Source of the DNA: Chaetomium olivaceum
Taxonomy: Eukaryota; Ascomycota; Sordariomycetes; Sordariales; Chaetomiaceae
Length of the DNA: 64,000 nucleotides
Assembly (NCBI GenBank): GCA_039881045.1
Contig: JAYWVB010000034.1
Location: 124,001-188,000, forward strand
Direction: 5' to 3'
Shown here: positions 1 through 11,418 of the stretch, in pieces
How positions within the stretch are numbered: position 1 is the stretch's first letter
Layout of the letters: every line of letters starts with the position of its first letter
The notes under the pieces: model-generated
Database searches by the model: none
Seen by the model: the letters and a program-made list of their open reading frames with translations, nothing else
Told to the model about the DNA's origin: nothing
Made by a program: the position numbers and the translations under genes

Positions 1-2394
1 GGCACGGCGCTCGCGGCCGTCGGCGAGACGGGCGAGCTATGGCTCGAGGGGCCCCTTGTGGGCCGGGAATATCTTGGCGAGCCGGCCAAGGCGGCGGCCG
101 CCTTCGTCGAGGACCCGGCCTGGCTGATCCGGGGCGGGGCGGGCCGGGATACCCCGGGCCGCCGGGGCCGGCTGTACCGCACCGGCGACCTCGTCCGATA
201 CGGTCCAGGCGGGGTGCTACACTTTGTCGGCCGCAACGACGACCAGATCAAGATTCGCGGCCAGCGCGTCGAGCTCGGCGAGGTCGAGTGCCATCTGCGC
301 CGATGCCTGGCGTCGCAACCGGCCGCGCGACTCCCCTCGGTCGTCGCCGACATCGCCCGACCGGCACCGAGTGAAAATGGTAACAGCAGCGCTCTTGGTC
401 CCTTGCTCGTCGCCTTTGTAGAAACCGCCGAGCCGGAGACGGCCCAGGGCGTCCTGGCGGCCGTCGAGCAGGCTCTGGCGCTCAGCCTGCCTATTCACAT
501 GGTCCCGAGTGTCTTCCTCCCCGTGGACCAGATCCCCTTGTCTCCCACAGGCAAGACTGACCGGCGTCGTCTTCGTAGCCTCGTGGCATCCATGACACTA
601 ACGCAGCTCCACGAAGCCAATATGGCGCGCGTCAGAGACGGCCGGCAGGACGACGCCCTCACCGGGGCCGAGAAGCAGCTGAAAGAGTTGTGGGCGGCGG
701 TGCTGCCCGTTGCCCCGAGCGCCATCTCGGCCAGCGACAGCTTCTTCCGCGTCGGGGGGGACTCTATCCTGGCCATGCGCCTCGTCGCTGCCGCGCGCAG
801 TCATGGGTTCGAGCTTCAGGCTGTCGACATCTTGCGCCACCCACAGCTGAGCGACATGGCTACCATGCTCCGTCTGTCCACTGGCTGTTGCGCCACACCA
901 TATACCCCTTTTTCTCTCGTCCCCGATGCCCGAACCATTAGCTATCTTGAGAGCGCTGTCCAGAGCAGCTACTCGGAGCGGATCACGGTCAAGGATGTCT
1001 TGCCACTGACAGACTTTCAAGTCTTCTGCATCCAGTACGGCCTGGCGGCGCCTCTGGGTCGGACCCAGCACTTCTACATAGACTTGCCCCGGGTCTTCCA
1101 GGTTGAGGACGTCGTGAGCGCCTGTAACAAGCTGTGGGAGCACGTCGAGATACTGCGTGCCATCTTCCTGGAGCACAAGGACGGCGACTTCTACCAAGCC
1201 ATCCCTCAGGACCTCGCGCTCGACCTCGGCGTCCACGAGGTGAACGACCCTGCGGAGGCGGCCCGAGACTGGTTCGCAGCCGATGCCAGCCGCCGCATGC
1301 AGCTGGGCAGAAGCGACTTCCGCATGGCAATCTTCTCAGGATCCCGGGCCGCGGAGGAGAGCGAAGAGGGAGGCATGGAGCCGTGCCACCGCGTAGTAAT
1401 GCGCATCAGCCACGCGCTCTACGACGGGCTCATGTTCCAGCAGATCATCGCCTGTCTCGCTGCTTTTCTGGATAGCCACGTCGCGGCACCACGGGTGTAC
1501 CCCTTCTCGCAGCACCTGCAGAACATCAGAGCCCTACGTCAAGGAGATAAAAAAGCGGCTGACTACTGGCGAGAACTGCTTGAGGGATCCACGCTAAGTC
1601 GTCTATCGTTCGACCGGCAAGGACCTGCTCCGGAGACGGGACTGGACACGCCGGATCCGTTGTCCCGCCCGACAAACCGGATGGCCTCCGTCACAGTAGT
1701 CACTGCACCCCCAAAGACTGCCGGAGAGGTCTCAGCTGCAAACGCCTTCTTCGCTGCATCGGCAATGGTCGTGGCGCAGGTGACGAGTACTAGTGACGTG
1801 ACAGTGGGCATCCTCGTCTCTGGACGCTCCACGTCCTCGACCTCGTCCTTCTCGCAACTAGACATTGCAGGGCCCTGCGTCAACTTCGTGCCCCTGCGTC
1901 TCCGGGCGGAGCAGCTCGGAGACCAGCTGGCCGACGTCGCGCAGTGCGTGCACGAGCAGCGTCTCGCGGGTCTGGGCCTGGAGGCGAGCCAGCTCAGCGA
2001 CATCGCCGACGTGGTTGTGCCCGCCTGGCCGCCACTCTCAGAGACTACGGACGGTCCGACCAACCCTCAGGGAGACCGCGATGACCCCGGTGCCACAGAG
2101 CGCCCGCAGTTCGGGTTCATCCTGCAGTTCCAGAACGTCGACGAGAACCCGGCGCTTGAGGCGCGTGGGCACTTGACGCAGGCGGTGGTTCCTGTGGCCG
2201 ACCGCCCGGTGTACTACATCGACCCAACCATCCACGTCTTCGCCAAGCCGCGCGAGGGTGACGGCCACTGGGAGGTGACGTTCAGCTTCAGCCCGCGCTA
2301 CTATCACGCCGAGACTGTCCAGCGGGTCGCGGATGCGTTCCAGCAGCTGTGCCAGCGCGAGCGGGTGTCTCTGGACAGCGACAAGAGTTTGTAA
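1..2394 (+). CDS. Non-ribosomal peptide synthetase, 3' part (A-T-C)
   Basis: The frame is open at the left edge, so only the C-terminal ~797 residues are present. Seen in order: the end of an adenylation domain (GELWLEG near base 34, YRTGDLVRY near 175, GRNDDQIKIRGQRVELGEVE near 230, PLSPTGKTDRR near 536); a thiolation domain with the phosphopantetheine serine in FFRVGGDSI (~bases 744-770); and a condensation domain whose HHxxxDG motif reads SHALYDG (~1405-1425). The protein ends after this C domain, with no thioesterase or reductase. Loss of the first histidine (Ser instead) has been reported for terminal fungal condensation domains that release product by cyclisation; applying that here is inference. 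No intron is visible in this part. The substrate cannot be read because the binding-pocket half of the A domain lies outside the window. Confidence 0.93.
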   Translation, partial: GTALAAVGETGELWLEGPLVGREYLGEPAKAAAAFVEDPAWLIRGGAGRDTPGRRGRLYRTGDLVRYGPGGVLHFVGRNDDQIKIRGQRVELGEVECHLRRCLASQPAARLPSVVADIARPAPSENGNSSALGPLLVAFVETAEPETAQGVLAAVEQALALSLPIHMVPSVFLPVDQIPLSPTGKTDRRRLRSLVASMTLTQLHEANMARVRDGRQDDALTGAEKQLKELWAAVLPVAPSAISASDSFFRVGGDSILAMRLVAAARSHGFELQAVDILRHPQLSDMATMLRLSTGCCATPYTPFSLVPDARTISYLESAVQSSYSERITVKDVLPLTDFQVFCIQYGLAAPLGRTQHFYIDLPRVFQVEDVVSACNKLWEHVEILRAIFLEHKDGDFYQAIPQDLALDLGVHEVNDPAEAARDWFAADASRRMQLGRSDFRMAIFSGSRAAEESEEGGMEPCHRVVMRISHALYDGLMFQQIIACLAAFLDSHVAAPRVYPFSQHLQNIRALRQGDKKAADYWRELLEGSTLSRLSFDRQGPAPETGLDTPDPLSRPTNRMASVTVVTAPPKTAGEVSAANAFFAASAMVVAQVTSTSDVTVGILVSGRSTSSTSSFSQLDIAGPCVNFVPLRLRAEQLGDQLADVAQCVHEQRLAGLGLEASQLSDIADVVVPAWPPLSETTDGPTNPQGDRDDPGATERPQFGFILQFQNVDENPALEARGHLTQAVVPVADRPVYYIDPTIHVFAKPREGDGHWEVTFSFSPRYYHAETVQRVADAFQQLCQRERVSLDSDKSL

Positions 2395-3677
2395 TTCTTA
2401 CTTACAGTTTTTTGGGGGAGATCGGGCTCACGGAGGCTATCATAATGTAATGGAATACAACTTTTTCCAAACCATCTAATGCATTCGTAAAAGAAAAAAC
2501 AGACATCATGGAATGAAAACCTATAGATATCTTAGGATCAAGTAATGGCACCAAATGTACTATTTTGGGCGATATGAACCCACCCCTTTCTTAGTAATTA
2601 GTGGGTTTTTATCTGGGCGAACGCTCTGGCAGTCTGCGGGTTAGTTTGCGGGTTAGTTTGCGGGAATTAGCCGAGGTCAGGGTCCTCAGACCTCAGAGGC
2701 ATAGTTCTCCTAGTTCCGTTTATCTATTTCCAAAGACTGCTCGGCATGATTACCATCAGGGCCTAGGGCCATCCGTGGTAAACCGTGTACCACCCATACG
2801 CGCATTGTATCACGCCAGCGGGTAAATCTGGGTGGCCACTGCTCGCCGACGTGTTTGACAGTCTACGACCAAAATCGACGGGACACATCAATACTACGGG
2901 AATGGGCATACCTTGCAGGCTGGTCGATCGGCTAACGGTGTACGCATTGTCGCTCATCATTGATCTGATATTGTAGGTTGTCTCTTTCAAGCATTTCCTG
3001 CGCGACCCTCTCGACCAGATCCTCCATGATCCCTGGGGGAGGGTCCGGTGATATGTATGCTCTCTTCCTCACCACTGTTGGCGGTGACGGAGCAGACTGT
3101 TACAAGTGCTGTGGGGGGGAGACTCGCAGACAGAGCCTGTGGCAATGGCATTACGTGACACATGGAACGATCTCGTTATTGGTGTTCCCCTGCGATAAGA
3201 ACCATTGCGCCCATAAACACAGTTAGTTTGAGCCAACCGTTGGCTAACACAGCAGCTTCGCTTCACCCTTACTGTGGCATACGAAGCAACCTGGCACAGT
3301 CATATCTTGTATCATATGGAGATGGCTCTGTCGCAATTGATTTTAGGCGACCCGGGGCCGTAGTACTAGGTAAGGTACCTACCTATCTAAACTTAGCTTG
3401 CCGCAAGGCGAGGGACTAAAAGTCAACAGGCGGAGGTACACCGCCGGAATTCCTAGATCGGCTAGGGAAGCATGGCGGCGACTAGATCAAGAAGTCAGGG
3501 GCTAAGGGGCGGTGATGGACTAGCACCCATGAGGTGGACACTTGTAGTAGATAGAGCATCAGGACGCAAAAGACTCGGTGTTATAGTTATCCATCCAAGG
3601 GACTGACAGGTCCGCAAACAAGACTCGATCTTCAAACAATCCGAATCCCCTTGTCAGCAACAATTACCAGCTGAACT
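2395..3677. other. Intergenic; no supported gene
   Basis: No convincing coding frame. A weak stretch on the minus strand around 2950-3030 reads like a charged helix (MEDLVERVAQEMLERDN), but it runs into stops and has no recognisable extension, so it is at most a gene relic. A short 12-bp tandem repeat is listed separately. An ACCTACCTA motif lies at 3377-3385. Confidence 0.5.
2635..2664. repeat. 12-bp tandem repeat, 2.5 copies
   Basis: Unit TGCGGGTTAGTT occurs twice, followed by a half unit TGCGGG. It lies in non-coding DNA downstream of the NRPS. Confidence 0.8.
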
Positions 3678-4935
3678 TTACATACTATGGCCAGGAAGCA
3701 TATCAAGCCCTGCAAAAGTTAGTTTCTCGCCGAAAGCACAACCCGACCACAACCCGACCACATGAACGGTCAGTGAGAAAGCAAGAAAAAAGAAGGAACT
3801 CACATCCATCGACATCCTCCCGCACGGTGGGCGGAATCGTGCACCGATTCGCCGCATCCACAGCCTGGGTCTTCAAGCCATCGCTCAACAGAGCGCGCGA
3901 GTCCATCGTCCGCTGCAGGGCATCGCCCTTCCAGCCGAAGACGTAATCCGCATGGGTTCCATAACCCTTTGTGTCGCCGTAGCTCCACACGAAGGGCTGC
4001 GACCCGTCGGTGGGCCACAGGCTGCGGTCATTAAACGGGCGAGTGTCCCACATGGTTTCGAGTGCGATGTGCGGCATGCGTACCGGGTGCGAGGCCGGGC
4101 ACGCCCCGTGTGCCACGAACCCGCCCGTGCCGCTGTAGTACATGTGGTCCTGGTGGTTGGGCGAGTCCAGGTTCTTGCCATCCCAGCACGCCGGGAAGTG
4201 GTGAATCGCCATGATTCCCGCCGGCAGGGCGCCGTAGGGAAGTCGGCCGTCTCGGGGAAGCGCGTCATCACGTTCTGCAGACACGTGTACCGGAGGTTGG
4301 GGGCTCTGCCGCCCGTCGTGGTGGGGCTGCCGACGGTCATACGGAAGCCCTGGGGAAAAGGGGGTTTAGCTCATGAAATAAGAGCGAGTACTGGGGCTGA
4401 AGAACGATGAGACTGGCTAGACATACGGGCTTGAAGCTGGTGATCTTTTGGTTCCCGTTGGAGTTGAAGTCGGCTTGCATGTAATAGACGGTCATGCCGC
4501 CCGTCATGCTGCCGAGCAGGGCGTTAGGGTATTGGGGCACGCGCTTGTAGGAGCCGTTGCGGGCCTTGAAGTACAGGACGGCGGTCCAGTAGTTGCTCAG
4601 GTCCTCGCTGTATTGGACAGGTTAGAAACCGCTGCAGCCTTGCGAGTCGAGAGAATGGGACTCACCTGAAGGTGCAGGAAGTGCAAGTGGCTTTCTCAGC
4701 AATGTCGACAGCTGGGTCCATGGTCGCGTTGAACGCGTTGCCGCCGACAATTTGATGGACGTGGGCAGAAGGTATCCGGCCTGGCTCGACAAGAGGATCG
4801 AGGCGCTGCTAGATGTTAGCCTCACCTTGGGATCTTAAGCGTGTTTAATCTCACCTGGACTGACAGGGTGGCACATCCGAAGCGGAGATACGCCTCGGAC
4901 AGCCCGGAGAGGGTGAGAAGAGAAAGGAACTTCAT
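3678..4935 (-). CDS. DUF1996 secreted protein, five exons, one frameshift
   Basis: Model: exons 4935-4855, 4805-4666, 4607-4427, 4349-3804, 3709-3678. It begins MKFLSLLTLSGLSEAYLRFG, a short signal peptide leading into the first DUF1996 block. Family blocks follow in order: SAHVHQIVGGNAFNATM, then SYKRVPQYPNALLG, then HFPACWDGKNLDSPNHQDH, then RSLWPTDGSQPFVWSYGD, with C-terminus W-L-D-M-L-P-G. All introns start GT and end AG. In exon 4 the frame breaks at about 4219-4224: the code upstream ends FPETADFPTAPC and the next family block (PAGIMAIHHFP) is one base out of frame. One missing base in the C/G run explains it; with it the total would be 326 residues. DUF1996 proteins are secreted or cell-surface fungal proteins of unknown biochemical function. 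Whether the break is real or an assembly error cannot be decided here. Confidence 0.88.
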
Positions 4936-7666
4936 ATTTCAGGGATGACTGATTGCTAGCTGCTGAGCTGGAGATGCTGAACAGGTAAAAGGGAAACAAA
5001 CGCAAGGTTGTGAGGTGGAGGATTGTGGCCATACCAATATTAAATAGTCAAACGAGACCGACTTGTTCAGAGCCCGTTCTTTGCATGCCGAAATCTCGTC
5101 TTGCATTCATCAAAGTTGATTGAGCCGGTCCGATTGGCGTGCCAATGGCCAAGTCCAGGACTGTCCGGCCAAGGTGATTGCCATATCACTCACACAACAC
5201 ATCAGGGCTTCCTCGCATTACTGAGACAGGGAGGGCAGCACATGCGTGCGAATGAAGCTGGACGATGGGGTGCAACTACCCCCACACCAGGGCACGTTAA
5301 TATGTTATCAAGAGCAAGCTGGGACCGGCTGTTGTTGGTCGGGCACTGACAACGCTGAGAGGGCCCTCCTCACCGGACACTCAAGAGCGATGGCAGCTGC
5401 GTGTTGGCTTGGGTGGCCGAAGTAATATCGCCTCAATCATAAGCTAGTGTCTGGTTGGGTAACGCGTCGGTAGGTGCCAATTCCGGGACAGGTGATCTTC
5501 CAATTACAACCTTACGTGTCATGGATCTTTGTGCGCGCCCCGTGTGTCGAGCAACAAGCGCGCCGATAACAAACGGACCATGGCTAGAAGCCCTGGCAGT
5601 TTCTACGTCAAGAGTCGAGAAAAAGGTACCGGTATGTGCCTCAAAGTCTTTGCTACTGAGCAAAGATGCCTACGCTATATTCTTCATTTTGGCTAGGTTT
5701 GGAAGATGATGGGAACCTGTAGAGAATACAAAACAACATCGGCTTCAGTAGCTGACTATCTCTCTGGGTCTAGAGTCTTCAGACCCTCCCGAGGTGTAGG
5801 TAAGATAAACATGCGCTTTCCATGTCGTCGTGCTCATGTTATTGCGGAAAGGCGGGGCCGCCTTTATTTTCTCGGATCTCCTTCCGAACCCGAACCGGAA
5901 TGAAACATTGATTGCCTTGCCTCAACATAGTCGTGTGTCAGGTGTGCTACTACATTTGTGGTTATATTAGCCACAGGGCCAAGGGAACGGGTGATGCGGT
6001 GGTTGGCCACGGCACCGTTATTCAATCTCGTTCCAAGGCATGCGGCTCGAAGTCACCTCTCGGCAGTGACATCGACGCCGGCAGATAAGCGATGATTAGA
6101 GATCGTTCGGAGCCGAGACCCGGCTTCGGGACTGTCGAGTTTTGGATGAGAAAATAAAGTTATTGGGCGCAGAAAAGTGGCCTGGATATTTCTGGGGTGG
6201 GTTGCCGTCCGCACACCATTTTACGGGTTGTTCCGACTTCCGAGTGGCTCAGGCTCACAACGATTCTACGGTAACTCGTTGCCGGCCCATCTAGAACCGA
6301 GAACGGTGCACGACCTTGTCCGCTTACTCCAACGTTCCTAAGAAAAGCCACGACGCGTCTTTCAGGTGCTTGTTTCTATTAATATCACAAGGGAAACCGC
6401 GCGGGGGGGGGATCCCATTGAGCTACATAACACAACAAGGGGCAAGCCCAACACATCTCTACAAAGGGTCAACACCTTCACAGGGGTTACAGGAGATAGA
6501 GTCGTCGGGTATGATAGTCGCCGAGGCAAGGCAACGGTAAAACCGGTATTACTTGAACAGCGACGAGACGAGTTCAGCGGTCGTTTTATGGCTTAAGCCT
6601 CCTCAACGCGGTCCGATATACCACTTCAGTGCCTTGGCAACCCTTCCAAAGTATCCTACTTCTCCACCAGTGGCTTCTCTTTTCATTCGGCGATGTTTGA
6701 ATCCAAACTGCCCTTATTTCCCCTGCCATCCAGCGATGTCTTCAACTACATCTTCCACCACGGCCGACGAGCGTATCCCTGGAACCGGGTCCGAAAGGGT
6801 CGACGATGAGCATCTGGCACCTTTTCTCCCCAACACCTTTTGGACTTTCAGTTGTGGCCCCCATTCTAATGCTGATTTATTGAAGTTTTTAATTCCACCG
6901 GAACATCCTCTGGCCATCAAATAAATGATATCAAGGAAAAGAAAAAGAAACCACGTAACCGCAGTTTCCTTAAGCTTCTGGATAGCTTTCGTTTCGCTCT
7001 CATAAACGACGTTTCGTCGACATCTGTGCTTAGAGTCCGGCTTTTTGTTGTGGCTCATCTGTTACCTAGTACCGAGTATCTAAGACGCCATCACGGGTCT
7101 CTGGACTCGGTGCTCTAGTGGTGTAAGCCCATCCCTGGCATCACGCTCCACATGCATCCACATGAACTATGGGGGTCCGGGACAGGGATTGTGGTGGGAG
7201 ATTTTGTTCACAAAGATACCATGCGAGCGAGTTGCCAAACGCCGTTAGGAGCCGTGAGATAATGTTCATAGCATGGAAATACCACCAATCCCATCTATTC
7301 TATGGCGGAGAAAGGGACAAGAATGCCGGTTTCAAGCGGGCATATGCATCTCACCATCAGAACAGTTCATCACGACATCGGCCGCTATGCCAATCGGGAC
7401 TGGGAAACCCCACATGGAACCAGAGTATTCAGTGAGAAGAGGTCTGGTAGTGGACCCACAGCCGAGGTCGTGGGATGATACCACCCGATAGCCAGGCCTG
7501 GCCCATGGGATTTGGTATTCTGATCGCAAAGTAAGATAATTCTAACGAACATAAAGCAACGAGACAAGAAAGTGACCCCATGATCTGGCTACGATAGCAT
7601 CGTTTTTTCCTCCGCTGGTTCCCATTTACACACCACGTGGCTGGCAGAGCACACACAAGCCACACG
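4936..7666. other. Long intergenic region, no gene recognised
   Basis: About 2.7 kb with only short, unconvincing open frames on both strands (for example 6553-6924 on + and 5455-5709 on +). None has recognisable domains, signal peptides or splice-linked continuity. A G8 run sits near 6404-6411. It presumably holds the promoters of the divergent flanking genes. Confidence 0.5.
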
Positions 7667-9348
7667 ATGCCTCCCACCGAGGAGAACCCGGAAAAGAGGA
7701 CCGACGATGCCAACGCCCTAGAGCTCGCCGGGACGACAGATGAGCAGACGAAGCCCGTGTCTCGGTTCACCAGGTGGTACCGCAGCCCGTTGTTCAACGT
7801 AATCATCGTCGGCTTGATCTCCTTCACCCAGCCCGGCATCTGGAACGCGTTGAACAGTACAGGCGCGGGCGGCCAGCAGGAGCCGTACTTGGTGAACGGA
7901 TCCAACGCGCTGACGTTCGGGTGAGGCATCCCTGTGGCTAAGCTGAGCCGATATGAGGGCAATACTGACGGAAGATGCAGGTTGATGGTGTTTGGTTGTA
8001 CCATCTTCGGTATTATTGCCAACAGGATAGGCGTCAAGAAGGTGCTGATCATTGGCACTCTCGGGTATGCCCCGTATTCGGCTTCGCTCTACGTCAACAA
8101 CCGGTACGGGACAGAATGGTTTGTCCTTTTTGGCGGCGCGACATGCGGTATTGCGGCGTCAGCTCTTTGGGCGTCTGAAGGTGCCATTGCGCTCGGGTAT
8201 GGCGATGTCAAGGACCGCGGCAAGTTCGGTAAGTTTCATCGTCAGCCCCTGAAGTCGTGGGTATGCGCATGTGACTAACATCTTCTCCAGCGGGCATCTG
8301 GCTTGGCCTTCGTGAACTCGGCCAGCTTATTGGGGCTTCCATCCAGCTTTCTTTGAACGTTGAGACCAGCAGCCGTGGCAAAGTTGGGTATAGCACATAT
8401 CTCGTGCTAATTGCGCTACAATGTCTTGGTCTGCCTCTCGCCTTCTTGATCTCGCCACCAGAGAAGGTGATACGTAGCGACGGCACGCGCGGCCGGGTTG
8501 CAGCAAAGAACACAACCCTGAAAGAAGAAATGCGCAAAACCTGGAAGCTGATAAGGCGAAAGGAGATGTTCCTGCTGGTGCCCATCTTAATTGGGTTCCA
8601 GTGGAATTCGACGTATTTGGGCATCTACATGACCAAGTAGTATGTTTCCTCGAAAAGGCTCTCTGTTGAAGTAAAATGGTTCTAACGACGTTAGTTTTTC
8701 TGTCCGTGCTCGCACCCTCGGAGCCCTGGTTTCTGGCATTGTCGCGACTTTAGCCAACATCTTCTGGGGTTGGTTGGTTCTATGATCTCAAATATTTCAG
8801 CCGACCGACACTTGCGAAAGCCTGCTGGCTATTCTTCGTTGTTGCCATGTTGGGGACTTTTGGGTGGCAGGTGGCCAACGAGAAACTCTACGGTGACTCG
8901 AGTCCCAGGGTCACGCTAGACTGGGAGAATCCAGGCTTTGGCCGCGGCTTTGGGTCGATGGTCATCTTGAGGTAAGCCTAAGGTACCGTTATTTCAAGCG
9001 CCAAGTGATTGAACTAACTGTGATAGGTTTCTAAACGAGTCCCATTACATGTATGTGTATTGGATTGTGGGTGCGTTCTTTGACGACATGGAAACCTTGA
9101 CTCTGGCAGTTAGTCTCGTCCGAACTTTTGAGTCGGTCGGTTCAAGCATCTCTTTTGGCATTGGTGCGGCTGCCGTGTCGCCTATGGTCAACCTCGTCAT
9201 TGCGTTTGCCATGTTTGGTTTGACGATCCCAGCCACGTCAATTGTTGTGTTTATGGTGCCGGAACGTCCGGTGAACTTGCGGAAAGATGATAGTGGTTTG
9301 GTATCAGAGGAAGAATCAGAACCATCCAAAGTCGACGGGCCATCGTAA
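7667..9348 (+). CDS. UNC-93-like MFS membrane transporter, five exons
   Basis: Exons 7667-7920, 7981-8228, 8291-8639, 8695-8971, 9027-9348. The start is the ATG of MPPTEENPEKR; upstream codons in frame are not ATG. It resembles the fungal UNC-93-like/DUF895 branch of the major facilitator superfamily: an early membrane segment (FNVIIVGLISFTQPGIWNAL), MVFGCTIFGIIANRIG, LGLRELGQLIGASIQLSLN, LALVSGIVATLANIFWGW-type helix, and a C-terminal pair of helices before an acidic tail. The frame breaks in exon 4 at 8770-8777, where TTGG is present twice in tandem (GGTTGGTTGGTTC). Removing one copy gives an uninterrupted 481-residue protein, so this is a 4-bp tandem duplication or an assembly error. Substrate unknown; family members sit in the plasma or vacuolar membrane. 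Confidence 0.88.
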
Positions 9349-9699
9349 CGAAATCCGATGAGGGCCTTCAGTTCTGGTTCTAGAGATTAAACTAGATAGA
9401 TAGGTCCAAGTTGTACAATAATACATATATATAGTAAATAAATACCGACTCGCTAACTTCTATCCACCCAAACGAGGTACCTGCTAGTATAAATTAAAAA
9501 AGGAAATAACGAATTAACGGGTTGAGGCTAAAGATGGTAGCGTAGTACACTTGAGAGAGTAGAACGTACTTGGTAGACCTAAAACACCTCCTATCTGCCT
9601 CGTGTTGTGGTTGTGGTGGTCCTACTTTACGAGTATTGCTAGAATGGTGGTACGTTAAAAGCAGTTCGCCTTTTCCGGTCATCAAATCAGTTGGATGAG
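9349..9699. other. AT-rich spacer, no gene
   Basis: AT-rich, with ATACATATATATAGTAAATAAATA near 9422-9444 among other low-complexity stretches. No coding signal. It probably contains the 3' end of the transporter transcript and the upstream flank of the tRNA gene. Confidence 0.5.
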
Positions 9700-9791
9700 G
9701 CCCGGCTGGCTCAATGGCAGAGCGCTAGACTTCTATGTTCTCATCGGAACAAGCAATCTTGAGGTTGTGGGTTCGACTCCCACGTCGGGTG
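9700..9791 (+). tRNA. tRNA-Arg (anticodon UCU) with 20-base intron
   Basis: Cloverleaf read directly: acceptor 9700-9706 pairs with 9784-9790 (two G-U pairs), discriminator G at 9791; D stem GCTC 9709-9712 with GAGC 9720-9723; anticodon stem 9725-9729 with 9757-9761; loop CTTCTA then A, anticodon TCT at 9732-9734; T arm GTGGG-TTCGACT-CCCAC 9767-9783. An intron of about 20 bases (9736-9755) sits one base 3' of the anticodon, the canonical position. The anticodon stem has one T-T mismatch (9726/9760). A T7 Pol III terminator follows at once. Confidence 0.9.
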
Positions 9792-9792
9792 C

Positions 9793-9799
9793 TTTTTTT
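9793..9799 (+). terminator. Pol III terminator of tRNA-Arg
   Basis: Run of seven T residues starting two bases after the tRNA 3' end. Confidence 0.85.
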
Positions 9800-10517
9800 G
9801 CTATTTTCTCTTCCGTAGCAAAACCTAGAGTTGTCCAGTTGCAAGCTGGAGCCCGATGCTCAAATGGGGCGGTTATGCGGCCAATCCTGGGTGCAGAAGT
9901 GGCGTAGTATGCATGCCGGGTCTGTCGAAGATGCTGTGCAGTTGATTTGGAGAAAACTCCCTGGCGGTCCACCTCAACAATCTCGGTGGGCTGTTTGGCT
10001 GTCTCGCTGCTTTCGACAGTGACAGCCGTTTGCTATATCCGCATTGCCCAAAATGCAGTGGCCTATTCGTTTTGCCCTTCTGTGTAGCCTCAACCGGACA
10101 CGGCAAATCGACAACCATTCTTACCTCGGTGGTTGAGTTTGGCCTTTCCGCTTTTGCCAAGAATTTACCAGAAGCCCGATGAGCAAGGCGCCAGATCGGG
10201 TCAGGTACCTTTTCTGACGCCTGACCACGCCGTAATGCCATAAGCAGAAAGATGGCCTTCAAGAAAACAAGCTGTTGGCAGGTCTGTGATGCCGGCCCGC
10301 CACGTGGAAGTGCCGAATGCGGCGAGGATAAGCGTCTTCAAATTGCCGCCGTATTCCGCGTTGGCTCCGCCCTGAAACCGTCAGCTGGTAATCCCGAGTC
10401 ATCGCGCCATCGCGCCCTCTCCAACTTTCCCGAGAACAAAAAACATGCGGGTCCCTGAGCGTTGGTGTGCCGCCTCCTTGCCGACTGACAACTGGGAGAA
10501 TACCAAGTTATAACGGA
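9800..10517. other. Intergenic, no gene recognised
   Basis: Only short overlapping frames on both strands with no domains. Holds the 5' flank of the Mpv17-family gene. Confidence 0.5.
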
Positions 10518-11418
10518 ATGGCCGTTTGTTCAGCATGCCGAACGGCGCTCCGGCGCCACATCGACATCCTACAGAAGTTGCGCCAGCGTCGGGCGCATTC
10601 GACGAATACCTCAACCAAGGCGGCCAAGCAGCAGGACCAGATCCCGACACCGAATAATGTTCCGACGCTCAACTTCTGGCAGAGGCTGGGACCGTTGACC
10701 AGGGTAGCCCAGGCGTATGCCCGAGCCCAGCGGAAGCGACCATACGTGACGCAGGTGTGCACGTCGTTGGTCATCTACTTTTGCTCCGACAGTGCGTCGA
10801 TCTTCCCCTTTATGGCGCCGTCGCTGCGCATACCGTCGCGTTGTGGAATACTGACCGGTTGCAGTCTCAGCGCAAAGTATGGGCGGGAGGGACTACGATC
10901 CGACACGAACTGCGCGATCATTGATGATCGGCTCCATATCGTCAATCCCGAGTTACAACTGGTGAGCGGCCGCTCGCATGCGCCGCAACTACGGTTGGCG
11001 CGACTGACAACAGGTGTGTCGCAGGTTCGTGTGGCTCTCCGAGAGCTTTAATTATCGATCGCGACTGTTGTCGTTGGCGACGAAAGTGGTCGTCAACCAA
11101 ATCTGCTTCACGCCCGTTTTCAACACGTATTTCTTCGGGATGCAAGCGTTGCTCTCCGGCGCGACGTTGCCAGAGACCTGGGAGCGCATCACCAAGACCG
11201 TCCCCGTTAGTTGTCTCAACTCCTGCAAGCTCTGGCCCGCTGTCACAGCCTTCACTTTCGCATTCATCCCGCTTGAGTATCGGCCGGTATTCGGAGGTGT
11301 TATCGCGGTCGGATGGCAAACATATTTGAGCTACCTCAATCGGATGGCCGAACGGAGCATGGCAGCGCGAGTGGACTCGGAGCTGGAGGACCCGACTTTG
11401 GCGAGGGTCGCCGCATAG
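10518..11418 (+). CDS. Mpv17/PMP22-family membrane protein
   Basis: Exons 10518-10791, 10865-10961, 11025-11418 (254 residues). The first ATG of the frame is MAVCSACRTALRR. The basic N-terminus (many Arg/Lys, ending near RRAHS) could be a mitochondrial presequence. The body follows the Mpv17/PMP22/Sym1 pattern: YARAQRKRPYVTQVCTSLVI, then DISAQSMGGRDYDPTRTAR built across the first intron, FNYRSRLLSLATKVVVNQ, and the C-terminal hallmark SCKLWPAVTAFTFAFIPLEY followed by GVIAVGWQTYLSYLNR. Family members are four-helix proteins of the inner mitochondrial or peroxisomal membrane. Splice phases agree at both introns (GTGCGT...GCAG and GTGAGC...GCAG). No frame defects. Confidence 0.92.

Noticed and set aside
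2940..3030. Minus-strand coding fragment downstream of the NRPS
   Set aside because: Only about 30 plausible codons before stops; no family recognised.
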